DNA of 64,000 nt from Effrenium voratum (Eukaryota; Sar; Dinophyceae; Suessiales; Symbiodiniaceae). Below are positions 52,791 through 64,000 of this stretch, piece after piece. The stretch covers positions 1-64,000 of the forward strand of contig CAUJNA010000521.1 in NCBI GenBank assembly GCA_963377175.1. The letters are read 5' to 3'. Below the pieces are notes generated by a model. That model was not told where the DNA came from. It was given only the letters and a program-made list of their open reading frames with translations, and ran no database searches. Position numbers and translations under genes: made by a program. The number at the start of each line of letters is the position of its first letter. Within the stretch, counting starts at the first letter, position 1.

Positions 52791-54182
52791 GACTGGCGCT
52801 CGGGTGCCCAGGGCCACCGACTTTCTCTCAAAGGGCGAGATCATGTACCTCTTCGTGGTTCCAGGCGCCTGCATTGCAGCATTTTGTTGATGGCTTGGCA
52901 AAACAGGGGCATGCAGTTTTTTCCATGAGTCTTGCTTTTAGCACTGAGAGGGTCGAAAACTCCCTGAAAACGGCACTGTCGCTTTCAACTCAAACAACTT
53001 TGGCTATGGATTTGAATGGGGAACATGTAAGTGATGTCCTCCCAAGGGTCCCGTGGAGGCATTGGTGCAGCAGCCCTCACCTTGGTGTTGGGCAGCATTG
53101 CGCGATGGGCTTTGCAAGTGGACAACGCGGAGGACGCAGTGAGGCAGTTGCCGCTGCCCCAGACTCCGGGTGATTCGGCGATTTGCGCTTTCCCCACTTT
53201 TTCTAGTCTATAGGGAGAAGCCATTGCCATGTGATTGCTATTATGGCTTTCGACATCCAGGAAGTGGCTGCTGGGCAGCGGATCGCGGCCAGGAGCCAGA
53301 AGTGAGTGAAAAAGGCCCGAGAGTTGAACATTGAAAGGGATCGAAGTGCAGCGATTACGGAAACTTTGTCCGAGGGGGACTGATCGTGGCATCTTGGCTC
53401 AGTGCGTGCCACACCGGTGGGAGTTAGATACGGAGCAAGAAAGATGGACGGACAGTCTGCCTCAGCCTCAGACTCCGTGGCCCTTAAGCATCGCTGTAGC
53501 TCAAGTTTGTCATCGCCTGCTTGTTGTCAGGAGGCAAAATGAGAAGATATGTTGGAGCAACTTTTGCCATGAGGGGATTTTGAGATGCTTAGTTGAAACA
53601 GATCCAACCATGCTTTGGGTTGATGCTTTTGATCGATGGCCCTCGTTTTCTTTGTGCGGCCGAGATCGTGTTCACGGTGCAGTACGTTGAGCTGAGCTTT
53701 GGCTGCAATGTATTTTCTTCTGAAATCCTCAGTTTGGGCTGTTGAAATTGGCAGTGGGCGATGTCTCTGGGTTTCTCACTTGTGTTTCTGAGAACTTACT
53801 ATCAAGTGCTGGATTGTGCTGAGTTTGACCTCTTTGATGGGCTCGCAGCGCAGCGCGGGGTCGCAGCCCCAGATTGTGCGGCAAAACTGTGACCTAGTCT
53901 GTTGCCTTTTTGAGCTCTATCCTTGGGATCATTTGTTTGTAAGGTAGCTGCACCAGCAAAATAAGTGATGTTTGTTTGTGCACTGCCCAACTCAATGCAG
54001 TACTATATCGCATTTGCTCACAGAGAGCGGACCGAAACAAACTGAGCAATTGTGTTGGCGACGTTGTTCTGCGCATTTTTGGCAATGAACACGAGAACTA
54101 AACCAACGACAAACAAATGCACCCACAAAACCAAGAATGAAAATAGTGAAACACGCACAAACGAGAGAACTCAACAAACAAG
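52791..54182. other. No supported gene
   Basis: Only short overlapping frames on both strands. Nothing recognised. Confidence 0.3.
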
Positions 54183-54830
<648 letters not shown>

Positions 54831-56329
54831 GGTTGATCTCCCGAATTTCTATTTTTAGAACTTACTCATCTCAAAAAAGAGCAACAGTACCTAGACTCAG
54901 CCAAGATTGTCGGCGCAGCCATAAACATTGGGGCTCAGAGGCCAGTTCGCAAGGTTCTCTGATCCTCTTTATTTGATTGTTTCTGGACCCTCTTTAACGG
55001 CAAGTTTGGTTTTTGTTGCGGGGGGAGGGAATTCCAAGATCAAAGCCGTAGCCTCTAACTTTTCAAGGATAGACGCAAAAACCTGAATCACTAAAACTTC
55101 ATTCAAATGCAGCCAATACTGAATTTCATATTGCCCATAGTAAGCTAAGTATTGGAAGATAAGATTAAGTATTGGCAATACTCCATACAGAGACGGCGAA
55201 ACTCTGGGAACCAGACGTAGCCATATTGCATGGGCAGCGTCTCTGCCGTAAAACCTGTTTGGGGTTTTACGCATGCGCGCGATGGATCCACAATTTGGTA
55301 CACTGCACCTCACATCAACAGCATCACTTGCCCTTGTCAACCTCTTGTGCTTGGTTTCAGCTTGAGTGAACGTGGGTTAGTGTTGCATGCTGTGTGCAAG
55401 GCGTTCTCCGGTGTTTGGCTTATAGGGTGTGCAGAACAGTGCGGGGAGTTGGGCGGTGCGGAGATACATTCTTGGAGGATTGCTCGCGCTGCCCTCCTTT
55501 TTGGTCCTTGGAGGATCGTTTGCACTCAGAGGTTTGATGCCAGATGTGACACCCCATGCAGTTCCGCCGAGAAAAAAGGAACTATGCCCGAGTGATTGCC
55601 ATTGAACCTCTCCGATTGATTTGAGTTGCCCACTCGTCCACATGTATCTACACCAGTATTTGAGAATGTCCGGACTTGATGATGAGCGCATCCAAATTTG
55701 ATTTGCTCTTTGACCCGAGCGCTTCTGACGATGGTAGATGCAATAAAAGCCTTGTCTAGTTTGTCATTTTTTGTTTTTCTCCGGGCTGGGGTGGCAGTGT
55801 TTTCTTGTGTTGTTTTGCGGCTTTTGTGGCTTTCCACATCCTCAGCATCACCAGCGACACCCTCAGCATCACCGCGAGTGCTTTGTAATTACGCAGTTTC
55901 TCGGTTGGTCTCCATTGACCACCATGCACCTTAGTTGTTGCCCAAAACCACCCCAAGCCCACCTAAGCCCAACCATAGCCCAAACCAGCTCGCAACCGAC
56001 CCTGAACCAACCCCAAGCCAACCGAGCCGAGTTTTACAAGTAAATGAACCGCCCACTCTAAGAACTTGCAGGGGAACCACTGTTCCCCAGTTGCGCCGGC
56101 TTCGGCACCAAATTTTGCAGTGGCTTGCGTGTGGGTGCTTTCTGACATGCAGGGCTCTCCTCTCAGCTTCTACCCCAGCTTGAATCAGAGGACAGATCAA
56201 CTGCTTGTCATCGCAAAATTAGGTCTTTTCCCATGAGCTCCAAAAAGCCAACACACAACAATAAACGAGAACATTCGAAAACAAAACGCACGAACACTGC
56301 AAAAGTCAATCATGTGACAAATCAACAAC
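54831..56329. other. No supported gene
   Basis: A C/A-rich stretch at about 55935-56035 repeats CCAAGCC/CCAAACC words, and CCCTCAGCATCACC is repeated near 55840-55880. No motif in the short frames. Confidence 0.3.
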
Positions 56330-56700
56330 TTGTTTTTTTCTTGTTTAAATGGGAAAAGACACACATGCGAGCTTTCCAGTTGTCACACACTTTTTTCTAG
56401 TGTTTGTACTTCTCGTTCTTTTCACACTTTTCGAGTTGTATGATTTTCCAGTTCATCGTTTCTTTTCTGCTTACGATTTTATTCTTAGGTCTCAACACTT
56501 TCGTTCCGTGTTTGGTTTCCCTGACGTTTCCGAACTTGTTTTTTGCGCCATTTGCATGATTTGTTTAGCTCTTTCGCGGATTCTTTTTTTTTTTGGTATA
56601 GTTTCTCCTTGTTTTTTTTTCTCCACCTCTCGCGCTCCTTCTCAAGTGTTCACGGAGGTATTGCACTTCTCCGATTTTCCGGCTGGAACCATGACACATA
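56330..56700. repeat. T-rich repeat unit, copy 2
   Basis: Diverged counterpart of 54332-54830, judged by shared T-rich words and order; the alignment is loose. Confidence 0.4.
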
Positions 56701-56782
56701 AGCAGATTACAAAGCAGGCACAAAACTCTTTCCAGGGAAAGTCAAGGGGGCTTGAAACTTTGGTGGCCACGAGGGCATCAAC

Positions 56783-57691
56783 ATGGTGAATCCAGCCAGG
56801 CCTAGCGAAGACTTGGCCGACTCGCGTGCCGGCGTCTTAGATCGCCAAGGTGTGAGTGCACCAAAGGAGCGTGGCCAGGCTGAACGGTGGAGTTTCCTGG
56901 CGCCATCCCCGCAGTCCTCCCCGGTCGCGCTGGGCACGGAAACTCAGCCTGGGGGCGTGAGGAAAGTCTTCGGATTGTGAGTTGTGACTCCCCCCCGCTT
57001 CCAGTTGAAATGTGGTACAGTCCTGCCATGTTCGTGCCCCATCCTGTCTCAACAGCTTGTTTTAGTGGTCTTCTCCTCTCGGGAGGGTGCCGCATTTGAG
57101 GTTTGCCAGTTGCGGAGGTCGTGGAGGCATGTGAACGAACCTCGGTTTGGGGGCCAAAGCCGGGATCGCCCGTCAGGTGCCCTGCCTTGGCTTGGGGAAG
57201 TCGCCGAAGTCGCCTTCCCCCACGTCGCCACAGTCCGTGGGATCGCTGGGATTGCCAGGCTCGCCTCAGGCGAGGACTCCCATGTTCCGAAGAATCCGAC
57301 GCATGGGTTGATTTCCTTTGTGGATTCCATTTCACATCTGAAAGGGGACCCAGATTCGGACCGTGGGAGCTCAAAAACCAAGCTTGCTATAAGCCACCGA
57401 TGTTTTCCTTTGGGGCCGCGTTCAGGCGCTGTCTCCACCAACTGGTCCACGGGTGATGTTGCCACCCGGTGCGATCAAGCCACACTCGGAGTACCAGGCC
57501 ATCAGCTGCCATGGTGGTTTGTGTTTTTGCCGTTTGCTTTGCCCCCGGTTTTGGCAGGCACGCAAGCCAAAGAGGAAGATTACTGGATCCATGCTGCCTC
57601 GTCCGCCGCAGGCGCAACAGTTAAGACGTCACTCGAAGTGACTGGAGTTAGGGGTGTTTGGCACGGACTGCGGATGAGAATCAACACATGA
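56783..57691 (+). other. Open region, possible but unrecognised gene
   Basis: A 235-residue plus frame (56984-57691) contains PGHQLPWWFVFLPFALPPVL, which could be a membrane segment, and KNPTHGLISFVDSISHLKGD. Minus frames 56802-57374 and 57049-57465 are open over the same DNA, so the openness may reflect composition. No family recognised. Confidence 0.25.
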
Positions 57692-60600
57692 ACCAGCTGA
57701 GTCCTTGGAATGACTGCCTGAGACTGGCAGGCAAATACGCTTCTGGGCCGCCTCAGTCTGTTCTGAGGCCCAAGCAAGCGGACGTCTCATTCCGGCATAG
57801 TTGGCACTAAGTTGGCATGTGTTCCTTGTGTTTTGGGTTTGACCATTTGAAGAGGCGAGATACCTGGCTTAATGTATGGGGAAATGCTGCTTGGTAATTG
57901 AGAAGGCTAACTTTTGTTACCGTATCAAATCAACAAACCAGGACCAAATTCTTTGCAAACCACAACTATGACAGCCACACTTCTACAGTTTGAGCGCAGC
58001 ACGAGACATGAAGTCTGTTTTTCCACAGTCGCATTGTGTTTTGCATTGTGCGCAGCTGGTTTCCCTTCGGCTTCTTACGTGGAAAAAGGTAAGCCAACTG
58101 TTCCAAGCTTCATGTCTTATATTGTATTGATCTTCCGGCCAATCGAGGCGAGCTCCAAGCTCCAGATATGATTGCCCAGACCGCAAACACTTGCTCGATT
58201 CCACAGCCACTTGGGACCCTCGAGGATTCTAGCGGCCCAGGCGGTACTTTGCTAAACGAATCACAATTTCAGGAAAGCTTTGCTTCCTTGTATATTTGGC
58301 TGGCGCTAGCAGGAAAAACACATGTGCAGAATCAATCAGGGTGGGCATTGGGAACCGCTCGTCATGATGTGGGGCCACAGGCTATGGACAAAAGGGAAGT
58401 GAAGACGGGAGGACTTAGAAAGGACAGCTTCGTTGAACATTGCTGACCTTGGAAACCCGGGCCGTAACAATGGCATTCCTTAAGCACTAGGCTATGCCCA
58501 CATCTGTTTTATCTACTATGAGAGGTGTTACACCGCTAAAGTTAGTCATGCGGCAACTGGACTGAGGCTGCTTTTGAGAAGAAACACTTGACGCATGGCG
58601 CATTTCATATCCGATCTTCTCGTCCGCAACATTCGCTTTGTCTTGGCGGAATGATCGGGCCAGGTTCTGAGGAGTTTGCCTGAGTTTCCAGCTAGTGGCT
58701 TTTTTGCATTGGAACCAAGATGCCCTTCCAGAGCCGAGAGAAAGTAAAGCCATTGAACGGCTGGAGACGGAGTCACAGCCGGATATCATTGGCAGTTCTC
58801 TTTATCTTTTTGCTTTTGAGGGTTGAGGGGCCCGTAGATTGAAGGCGTGTGTGCTTTTGCAGAGCTCGAAGGGCAGGTCCAGCCAGTTTCCATGATTCCT
58901 ACTTGTCGATGTAAAGAGAGCTTCTGGCTGCTGGGCAATCATTTGCAGCAGTGAGAAAGGATGCGGTGGCAAGCTTGCTTGAGAGAAAACTTGCTGGTCC
59001 TCAGGGAATGCCAGAACCCTTTACCAACCACAGCCAGTTTCTTAAGATTTCTTCATCAGCCAGGCACAGGGACCCAATCCTGACGCCTCCGCAATTTTGG
59101 TCCTGGGTTCTGAGCTCGCGAGACGCCAGCTCTGCTTTGCTTCCAGTGCGCTGGACTTCACGGAAAGGGCTTTCCCACGAGGAATTTTGAGTCCGGACAA
59201 GTGTTTGTATGTGGGTGTGTCCTTTCGGCATAACGCTTGGTGGTTTGCGATGTAAGGAAAGACAAAAGGAACGCACCCTTGTTTGGTGCTACGATTTTCA
59301 GACAAACACAAAAAGACACTTTGGGTTGCATTTCCCGAAGGAAGTCTCAGCACAGTGCAAGAATGAAAAGGATTTGGGGCCGCACAGGGTGAGAGCTTCT
59401 TTTCCAGTCGCCTGGCCATTTTGAATTCCGTCGAGCAGAGGGCCTTTTGCTTGACCTAGCTGAATTGCGGGGAGGCCTTGGTTTCTGTGCCTTTCAGCTT
59501 TCGGCTGGGTGGGGCTTTTGTGTTTCAAGGATGTGCAAGCATATGAGCTAGATCCCAACAAGCGAGAGCCATCAGAGTTCGTGCCCGATGGAATTTTGAG
59601 GACCGCTGGCCAGGAAGGTCTCATCTTTCCGCCCGGTGCTTTTCGGTTCGGGCCTTCGCACCGTTTGCTGCGAAAGGCGTGTTTCGCATGGTGTACAGCG
59701 CGGAGACGTCTTGCAGAGTGTGGTATGAATGATGTGTTTATTGCTTTCCCAGTCGGCTGTCCGTTTCTGCCTGTATGCGTGCAATCGATCACCCTGCACA
59801 CATGCGTCATGGTCAACACACATGTTCTTATTTGTAGTTGCTCTTTGGGCAGGTAACAAGGGGAGCAGAACCCTGCCCCTCGCAATGAGTTCTGACCGCG
59901 GCGCGGATGGGCCATATAAAGCCTCTCCATCAATTTGTGGCGAGTGTCAAGGCCGGTCAATTCGTAAGCAATCCATCAATTTGGCCACGTTTTCTCAAAT
60001 TGTGGAGAGGATTGCTGCCTGTCAGAATTGAAGCAATGCCTTCAAAGGCGCGTGTCGCACATGGTGATCACCTACGACACTGCTTGGAGGAATTCAAATT
60101 ACACGGCCCCGCTTCCGTCCAGATGCTTCGTGCCTGGTTCTAGGGCTCTTTGGGTCCGATGCCTTGAACTGTCCGAAGTACTCAGGGCCCGCAAGCAGGG
60201 ACAGCACGTGCCCTGCTTGCTTTTGATGTACGGTACAGCTTGTTGGCGCCGGTATTGACGAGCAAAAAATCTGGCTTTGCAGTCGCCGAGTTGGACAACT
60301 GGGTTGCGGGCTATCTTTTGGCCCGGCCTGGTGGCATTCGAATTGTTGTGTTTGCTGGTTGGTAGACACCTTCCCCGACCCTAAGAGGCAAGGGCTGTTT
60401 CACTTGAGGGTTGTCCACCCGTCTCAGTACCGAGTTGCGCGGCTCTCTATCATTTTGCATTGTCCTCAAGTTCTCACACATTGGGCCCTGAGATTTCTCA
60501 GCTTTGACGACAGCACACTTGTGTCCTGGCTCGAGTTCCGAAACCAGCGTCACTGCAAAGAAGCTTAGTGTAGCCAAGATGGACGGCCACTCTGCCTGGT

Positions 60601-60898
60601 GCTAAGTGACGCTTCTGATGACGACGGGGAAGCCTGCCAGCAAGTGCAGAGGCGATCATTGAAGGGACAAGAAGAACATGCAGAACAACGACATAAGTTA
60701 CGTATGTGTATCCCTTTCCAGCTCTTGTTCGCTGACGAGTCTGCTTGTAGGCTTCTGCTTCAGAATGAAACATCTCTTTGGAAGAGCAGAGCAACAGAAT
60801 TACGCAGTCTCTCACATTGCCCTAATTTAGCACGGCCGCGCGCACATAGCAATTTCTCTCATATCCTGACCATGCAAACCGTGACGTTTGAATACAAG
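57692..60898. other. No supported gene
   Basis: Many short frames on both strands (the longest is 59298-59960 minus, 220 codons) without recognisable motifs, repeats or RNA genes. Confidence 0.3.
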
Positions 60899-62664
60899 AG
60901 GGTCCAGCAGTTTAGAGGTGACCTCTCCCGGCCGCATTTTGCCATCAACCCCTAGGGTCCCCCCCTCCACTTTTTGGCCTATTTTGAATACCCACACACA
61001 CACACTAAAGCAACCCATGTTCAACCTTCAAAACCAATCACCCAACCAATCCAACCTCCAAAAACCACCTATTCTCATATCCATCTTCCTTTCTTCCCCC
61101 CATCTTAACATCATCTACACTTATTCAATAACAAGGTGCCGCGCGGTGGACGCAGCCTGTGGTTATTCTCGGTCAATTGGCCAACAGCGAAACTTCATGA
61201 ATCTAAAACAGAGTTTAGCTTAACGAGGAAAAAGGGGTTTCTTCATCAAGTTGCAATTGACATACAAGACCATATATGCTCTAATTAGAGTGATAAACAC
61301 ATTTCTATGTATATATGTTCTCTGAAAAACATGCAAAGACGTAACACCTTAACATATTAGTGAAGAAATATTTAATGAATTTGAGCAAGAAGAAATAGTT
61401 GATAAATTCTTGGATGACTTGAATATACATGAAACTGAAATAATGATGAAAAGCAAAAAATAAAGCATAATTTTAACCAAGCCTAATACTGCTCTTAATT
61501 TGATAAATCATTATGGTAAGGATAAACGTAATTGTAATGATTGTAAAAAGGTTAAATCCAATCATTTGTTAAATCTTGAAACCATGATTGAATAGTATAA
61601 ATGTAACGACTTACAAGTAGGAATGATATTTTTTTTTTTTTAACATAAATCAATTTCCGGATGCAAACTTATGAAATAAGAAAACACAATTGGAAAAGGA
61701 CAGTCTATTTTTTCCCGGAATTTGTTTGAATATAGTTGCAATTCCTATAATGAAATGGAAGGAAGTAGAACTAAAAACATTATAAATCACATTGAAATAC
61801 ATAAACACAGTGTAAATAAAACAATCACATAGTTACATGATATTATGAACGTTTTGCATAGAGTAATTGCAATAAATGTGATACTATTTCCCTGGAGTTT
61901 AATATAGATGTATAGTGTGTTTATCACATTTACACCCTTATTTGTTGTAATTATAATATACTGATCCTTCATACATGTTATATTAGTTTAGTTTTCCTTA
62001 ATTTGCTTATCTCTTTCAAAGTGCGCTGTTTTGACGTGGTATGCTTCTGCAGTTCTTTTTTCATTGCTTGGTAGTTGTTTTATATTTTTGTTTGATGCTC
62101 TTTTGTTTTCAATTTATTGATTGTGCTAACACCATTTAGGCTCGGCAGAGTCTCGCATCCAATATTCCAAATGTATTTTACTGGGATTGTCGACATGATT
62201 TGAGTTAGCCCTTAGGATTTCCTTTTCTATTGAATTGTTGGTTAACCGGGAAGTGAACGCAGGGTTGTTTTTAGACTGTTCTTATTTGTTGGACATGGGT
62301 AAGGTTCTCAAGTTGGATCAAGGAAGAAATTATTGATATTTTTTGGGGTTGTGATCTTGGGAGTGGACATTTGTTGGCATGTTGCTTGTATTTATCGGGT
62401 GATATTTTTTGAGGAGACGTGAGATGGTATGTTGTGTTGGTTGTTGCTTTTGAATGAGTGCAAGGATAATGAGATGGGGGAATAAATGAAGGTGGATATA
62501 TTATATGTGTTTTTTGGGGTTGCATTGGTTGGTGATTGGTTTTGAAGGTTGAACATGGGTTGTTTTAGTGTGTGTATTCAACATAGGCCAAAAAGTGCAG
62601 GGGGGACCCTAGGGGTTGATGGCAAAATGCGGCCGGGAAAGGTCACCTCTAACTCCTGCACCCT
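60899..62664. mobile_element. 1.77-kb terminal-inverted-repeat element with AT-rich core
   Basis: The left end (60899-about 61130) and right end (about 62430-62664) are inverted copies. Both contain AGAGGTGACC, CGGCCGCATTTTGCCATC, AACCCCTAGGGT, CACTTTTTGGCCTAT, CCCATGTTCAACCTTC and AAAACCAATCACC in mirrored order. Outermost bases are AGGGT and ACCCT. Inner parts of the repeats diverge. The core, about 61140-62430, is strikingly AT-rich compared with all flanking DNA. A decayed 80-codon reading frame lies at 61353-61595. No transposase catalytic motif is seen. Confidence 0.75.
61353..61595 (+). pseudogene. AT-rich reading frame in the core of the TIR element
   Basis: One frame reads EEIFNEFEQEEIVDKFLDDL and NIHETEIMMKSKK, then a TAA at 61461. 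It continues in the same frame as ALNLINHYGKDKRNCNDCKK and VKSNHLLNLETMIE to a TAG at 61593. The codon choice is overwhelmingly AT-ending, unlike every other gene piece in the window. CNDCKK could be half of a zinc site. No family recognised; it may be a transposase fragment or a captured foreign sequence. Confidence 0.4.
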
Positions 62665-63600
62665 GAAAACTCGTATCAAGAAGGAAAGGGCAGGTGAATG
62701 TCAGATAGTCGCTCCGTTTTCGGGTTTGGTTTCTCGTGCTATGAACAACTGACAAACACAGGAAGACCACGGAGCATGAAGGGAGGCAGTGTTTGGTACG
62801 TGATGCACTGAGATACGACCAGCAACGATCATGTTTGTCGCCGGCTGAATTGTGGGTGCACAAAACTGATGTTTTCCAACAATCTAGGTTCCCGGAAGCA
62901 ATCACACGTCAACCTACAGTATGGGCTGTTGGGCAGTTCCATGTTGTGGCTCACATTGGTGGCTTGAGCTGAGGTCAGCATGGCGGTGAACTATGTGGAG
63001 TTGCTTCTTGACCCAACTTGTTTCTGGACTTTGCCGACGCGCCTGACTAATTTACATAAGCTGCACGTCTTGAGCTGGTCAACTTTTGAGGGAGACCTTT
63101 GTTCTAGATGCGAAAAGCATCTCTCCAAGATGTAAGCTGACGGAACGGTATGAAGAAAAAGTCTTCCATTGGTTGAGGGACGTCTTCCATTGGGAGGGTA
63201 AAGTCGAGCGAGACAGCTTTCCTGCGCTCAGTCTGTCGGCCCTCTTCGGCAATCCGCCCTCCTCTGGCAGAGCCAGAGCCTACTCTGCTGAAACCACACA
63301 GGTGGGGTGGCGAAGCGAAGAGAGTCGGGCAATCGCCAAAAGATGTGTGGCAACTGCTTTACTTGATTGTGATTTCGGCGACCGCTGAAACATTAACGCT
63401 GGACAAGCGTCATCAGAATGTAGATTATGTTCATCGAGGGGTCCATTGAAGACGCAGGGGAAGAGCTCGCCCACTGCACTTTCAGCGCTCAATTGTCTTC
63501 TGGCTTGTCGGTCTAAACATTTAGGTCAACCCACGTCGAAAGAGGAAATCGGAACCACACCACCAATAAATGGGTATAGTGCCAGCCAGGGGAAACACTA
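62665..63600. other. No supported gene
   Basis: CGTCTTCCATTG and GTCTTCCATTGG are tandem near 63158-63200. Nothing else recognised. Confidence 0.3.
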
Positions 63601-63601
63601 G

Positions 63602-64000
63602 GTTGAAGCACCTTTCCTTTTCCTCTTCTTCTCTCTTTCTGTCTTTCTTTCTCTCTTCCTCTCTTTCTCTCTTTCTCTCTTTCTGTCTTTCTCTCTTTCT
63701 TTGTTTCTCTCTTTCTCTGTTTCGCTCTTTCTCTGTTTCTTTCTTTCTCTGTTTTTCTCTTTCTCTCTCTCTCTCTCTTTCTCTGTTTCTCTCTTTCTCT
63801 GTTTCTCTCTTTCTCTGTTTCTCTCTTTCTCTCTTTCTCTCCTTCTTTTTTTGTATCTTGCTCTGCTTCTTTCTTTGTCTCTTTCTCTGTCTCTTTCCCT
63901 TTCTTCTGCTTCTCCTTCTCCTTCTTCCCCTGCTCCTCCTTCTCCTTATCCTTCTCTGTTCCTTCTCATTCTCTTCTCCTTGCCCTTCTCTTTTATCTTG
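63602..64000. repeat. Polypyrimidine (CTTT/CTCT)n tract
   Basis: About 400 bp almost purely C/T on this strand, built from TTTCTCTC, TTTCTGTC and CTTCTCC words, reaching the window end. A mirror-symmetric polypurine/polypyrimidine tract of this kind can form triplex DNA. Confidence 0.95.

Noticed and set aside
52382..53173. 263-codon plus ORF with Pro-Arg repeats
   Set aside because: The middle is the 9-bp GGCCTCGGC repeat; other frames are equally open and no motif is seen.

Overview
The window looks like a piece of a dinoflagellate nuclear genome (Symbiodiniaceae or a relative; genus not determinable here). Clues: non-LTR elements whose endonuclease ORF opens with a GEA(S/D)xPGP motif, a reverse transcriptase with YVDN instead of YADD, cytosine-5 DNA methyltransferases (DNMTs) riding on retroelements, Polinton-like virus genes, and a relic of the dinoflagellate spliced leader at the 5' end of one LINE. 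I see no intact host housekeeping gene. Nearly everything recognisable is mobile or viral and carries frameshifts.

Layout. 1-6.85 kb: a foldback element (82-575), then Polinton-derived pieces on the minus strand (tail-fibre-like gene, small helical ORF, C-terminus of a family B DNA polymerase), with several minisatellites and palindromes. 6.85-25.5 kb: a nest of three insertions. Element C, a LINE with a DNMT3-like gene, runs right to left from about 25.5 kb. LINE A (6892-20716) sits inside it, bounded by a 15-bp target-site duplication. LINE A is in turn split in its RT by a 3.96-kb Polinton-derived block (9394-13352) flanked by a 5/6-matching hexamer. 25.7-34 kb: LINE B, a relative of LINE A that lost its RT half, lies between a Polinton fibre fragment and a Polinton packaging-ATPase / minor-capsid fragment.

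34-36.3 kb: degraded reading frames I do not recognise. 36.3-38.3 kb: Ty1/Copia RT-RNase H remnant (minus). 38.3-43.5 kb: unassigned sequence with a CAG-rich repeat block. 43.6-44.7 kb: RNase H end of another LINE (plus). 44.8-46.7 kb: degenerate repeats, then a KptA/Tpt1-like RNA 2'-phosphotransferase remnant. 46.8-47.7 kb: two more foldback copies. 47.7-60.9 kb: mostly featureless sequence with a 145-bp (AC)n tract and T-rich repeats. 60.9-62.7 kb: a 1.77-kb terminal-inverted-repeat element with a strongly AT-rich core. 63.6-64.0 kb: polypyrimidine tract.

How the parts fit. LINE A reads DNMT, then ubiquitin-like domain(s) plus an ORF1 domain plus coiled coil, then endonuclease-RT-zinc knuckle-RNase H. 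LINE B repeats that order with four tandem ubiquitin-like repeats. Element C carries a different, DNMT3-like enzyme ahead of its RT. Three DNMTs of at least two lineages on neighbouring retroelements, together with ubiquitin-like domains and a spliced-leader relic, are the most interesting content. Protein identifications are by eye from motifs; no database search was run.
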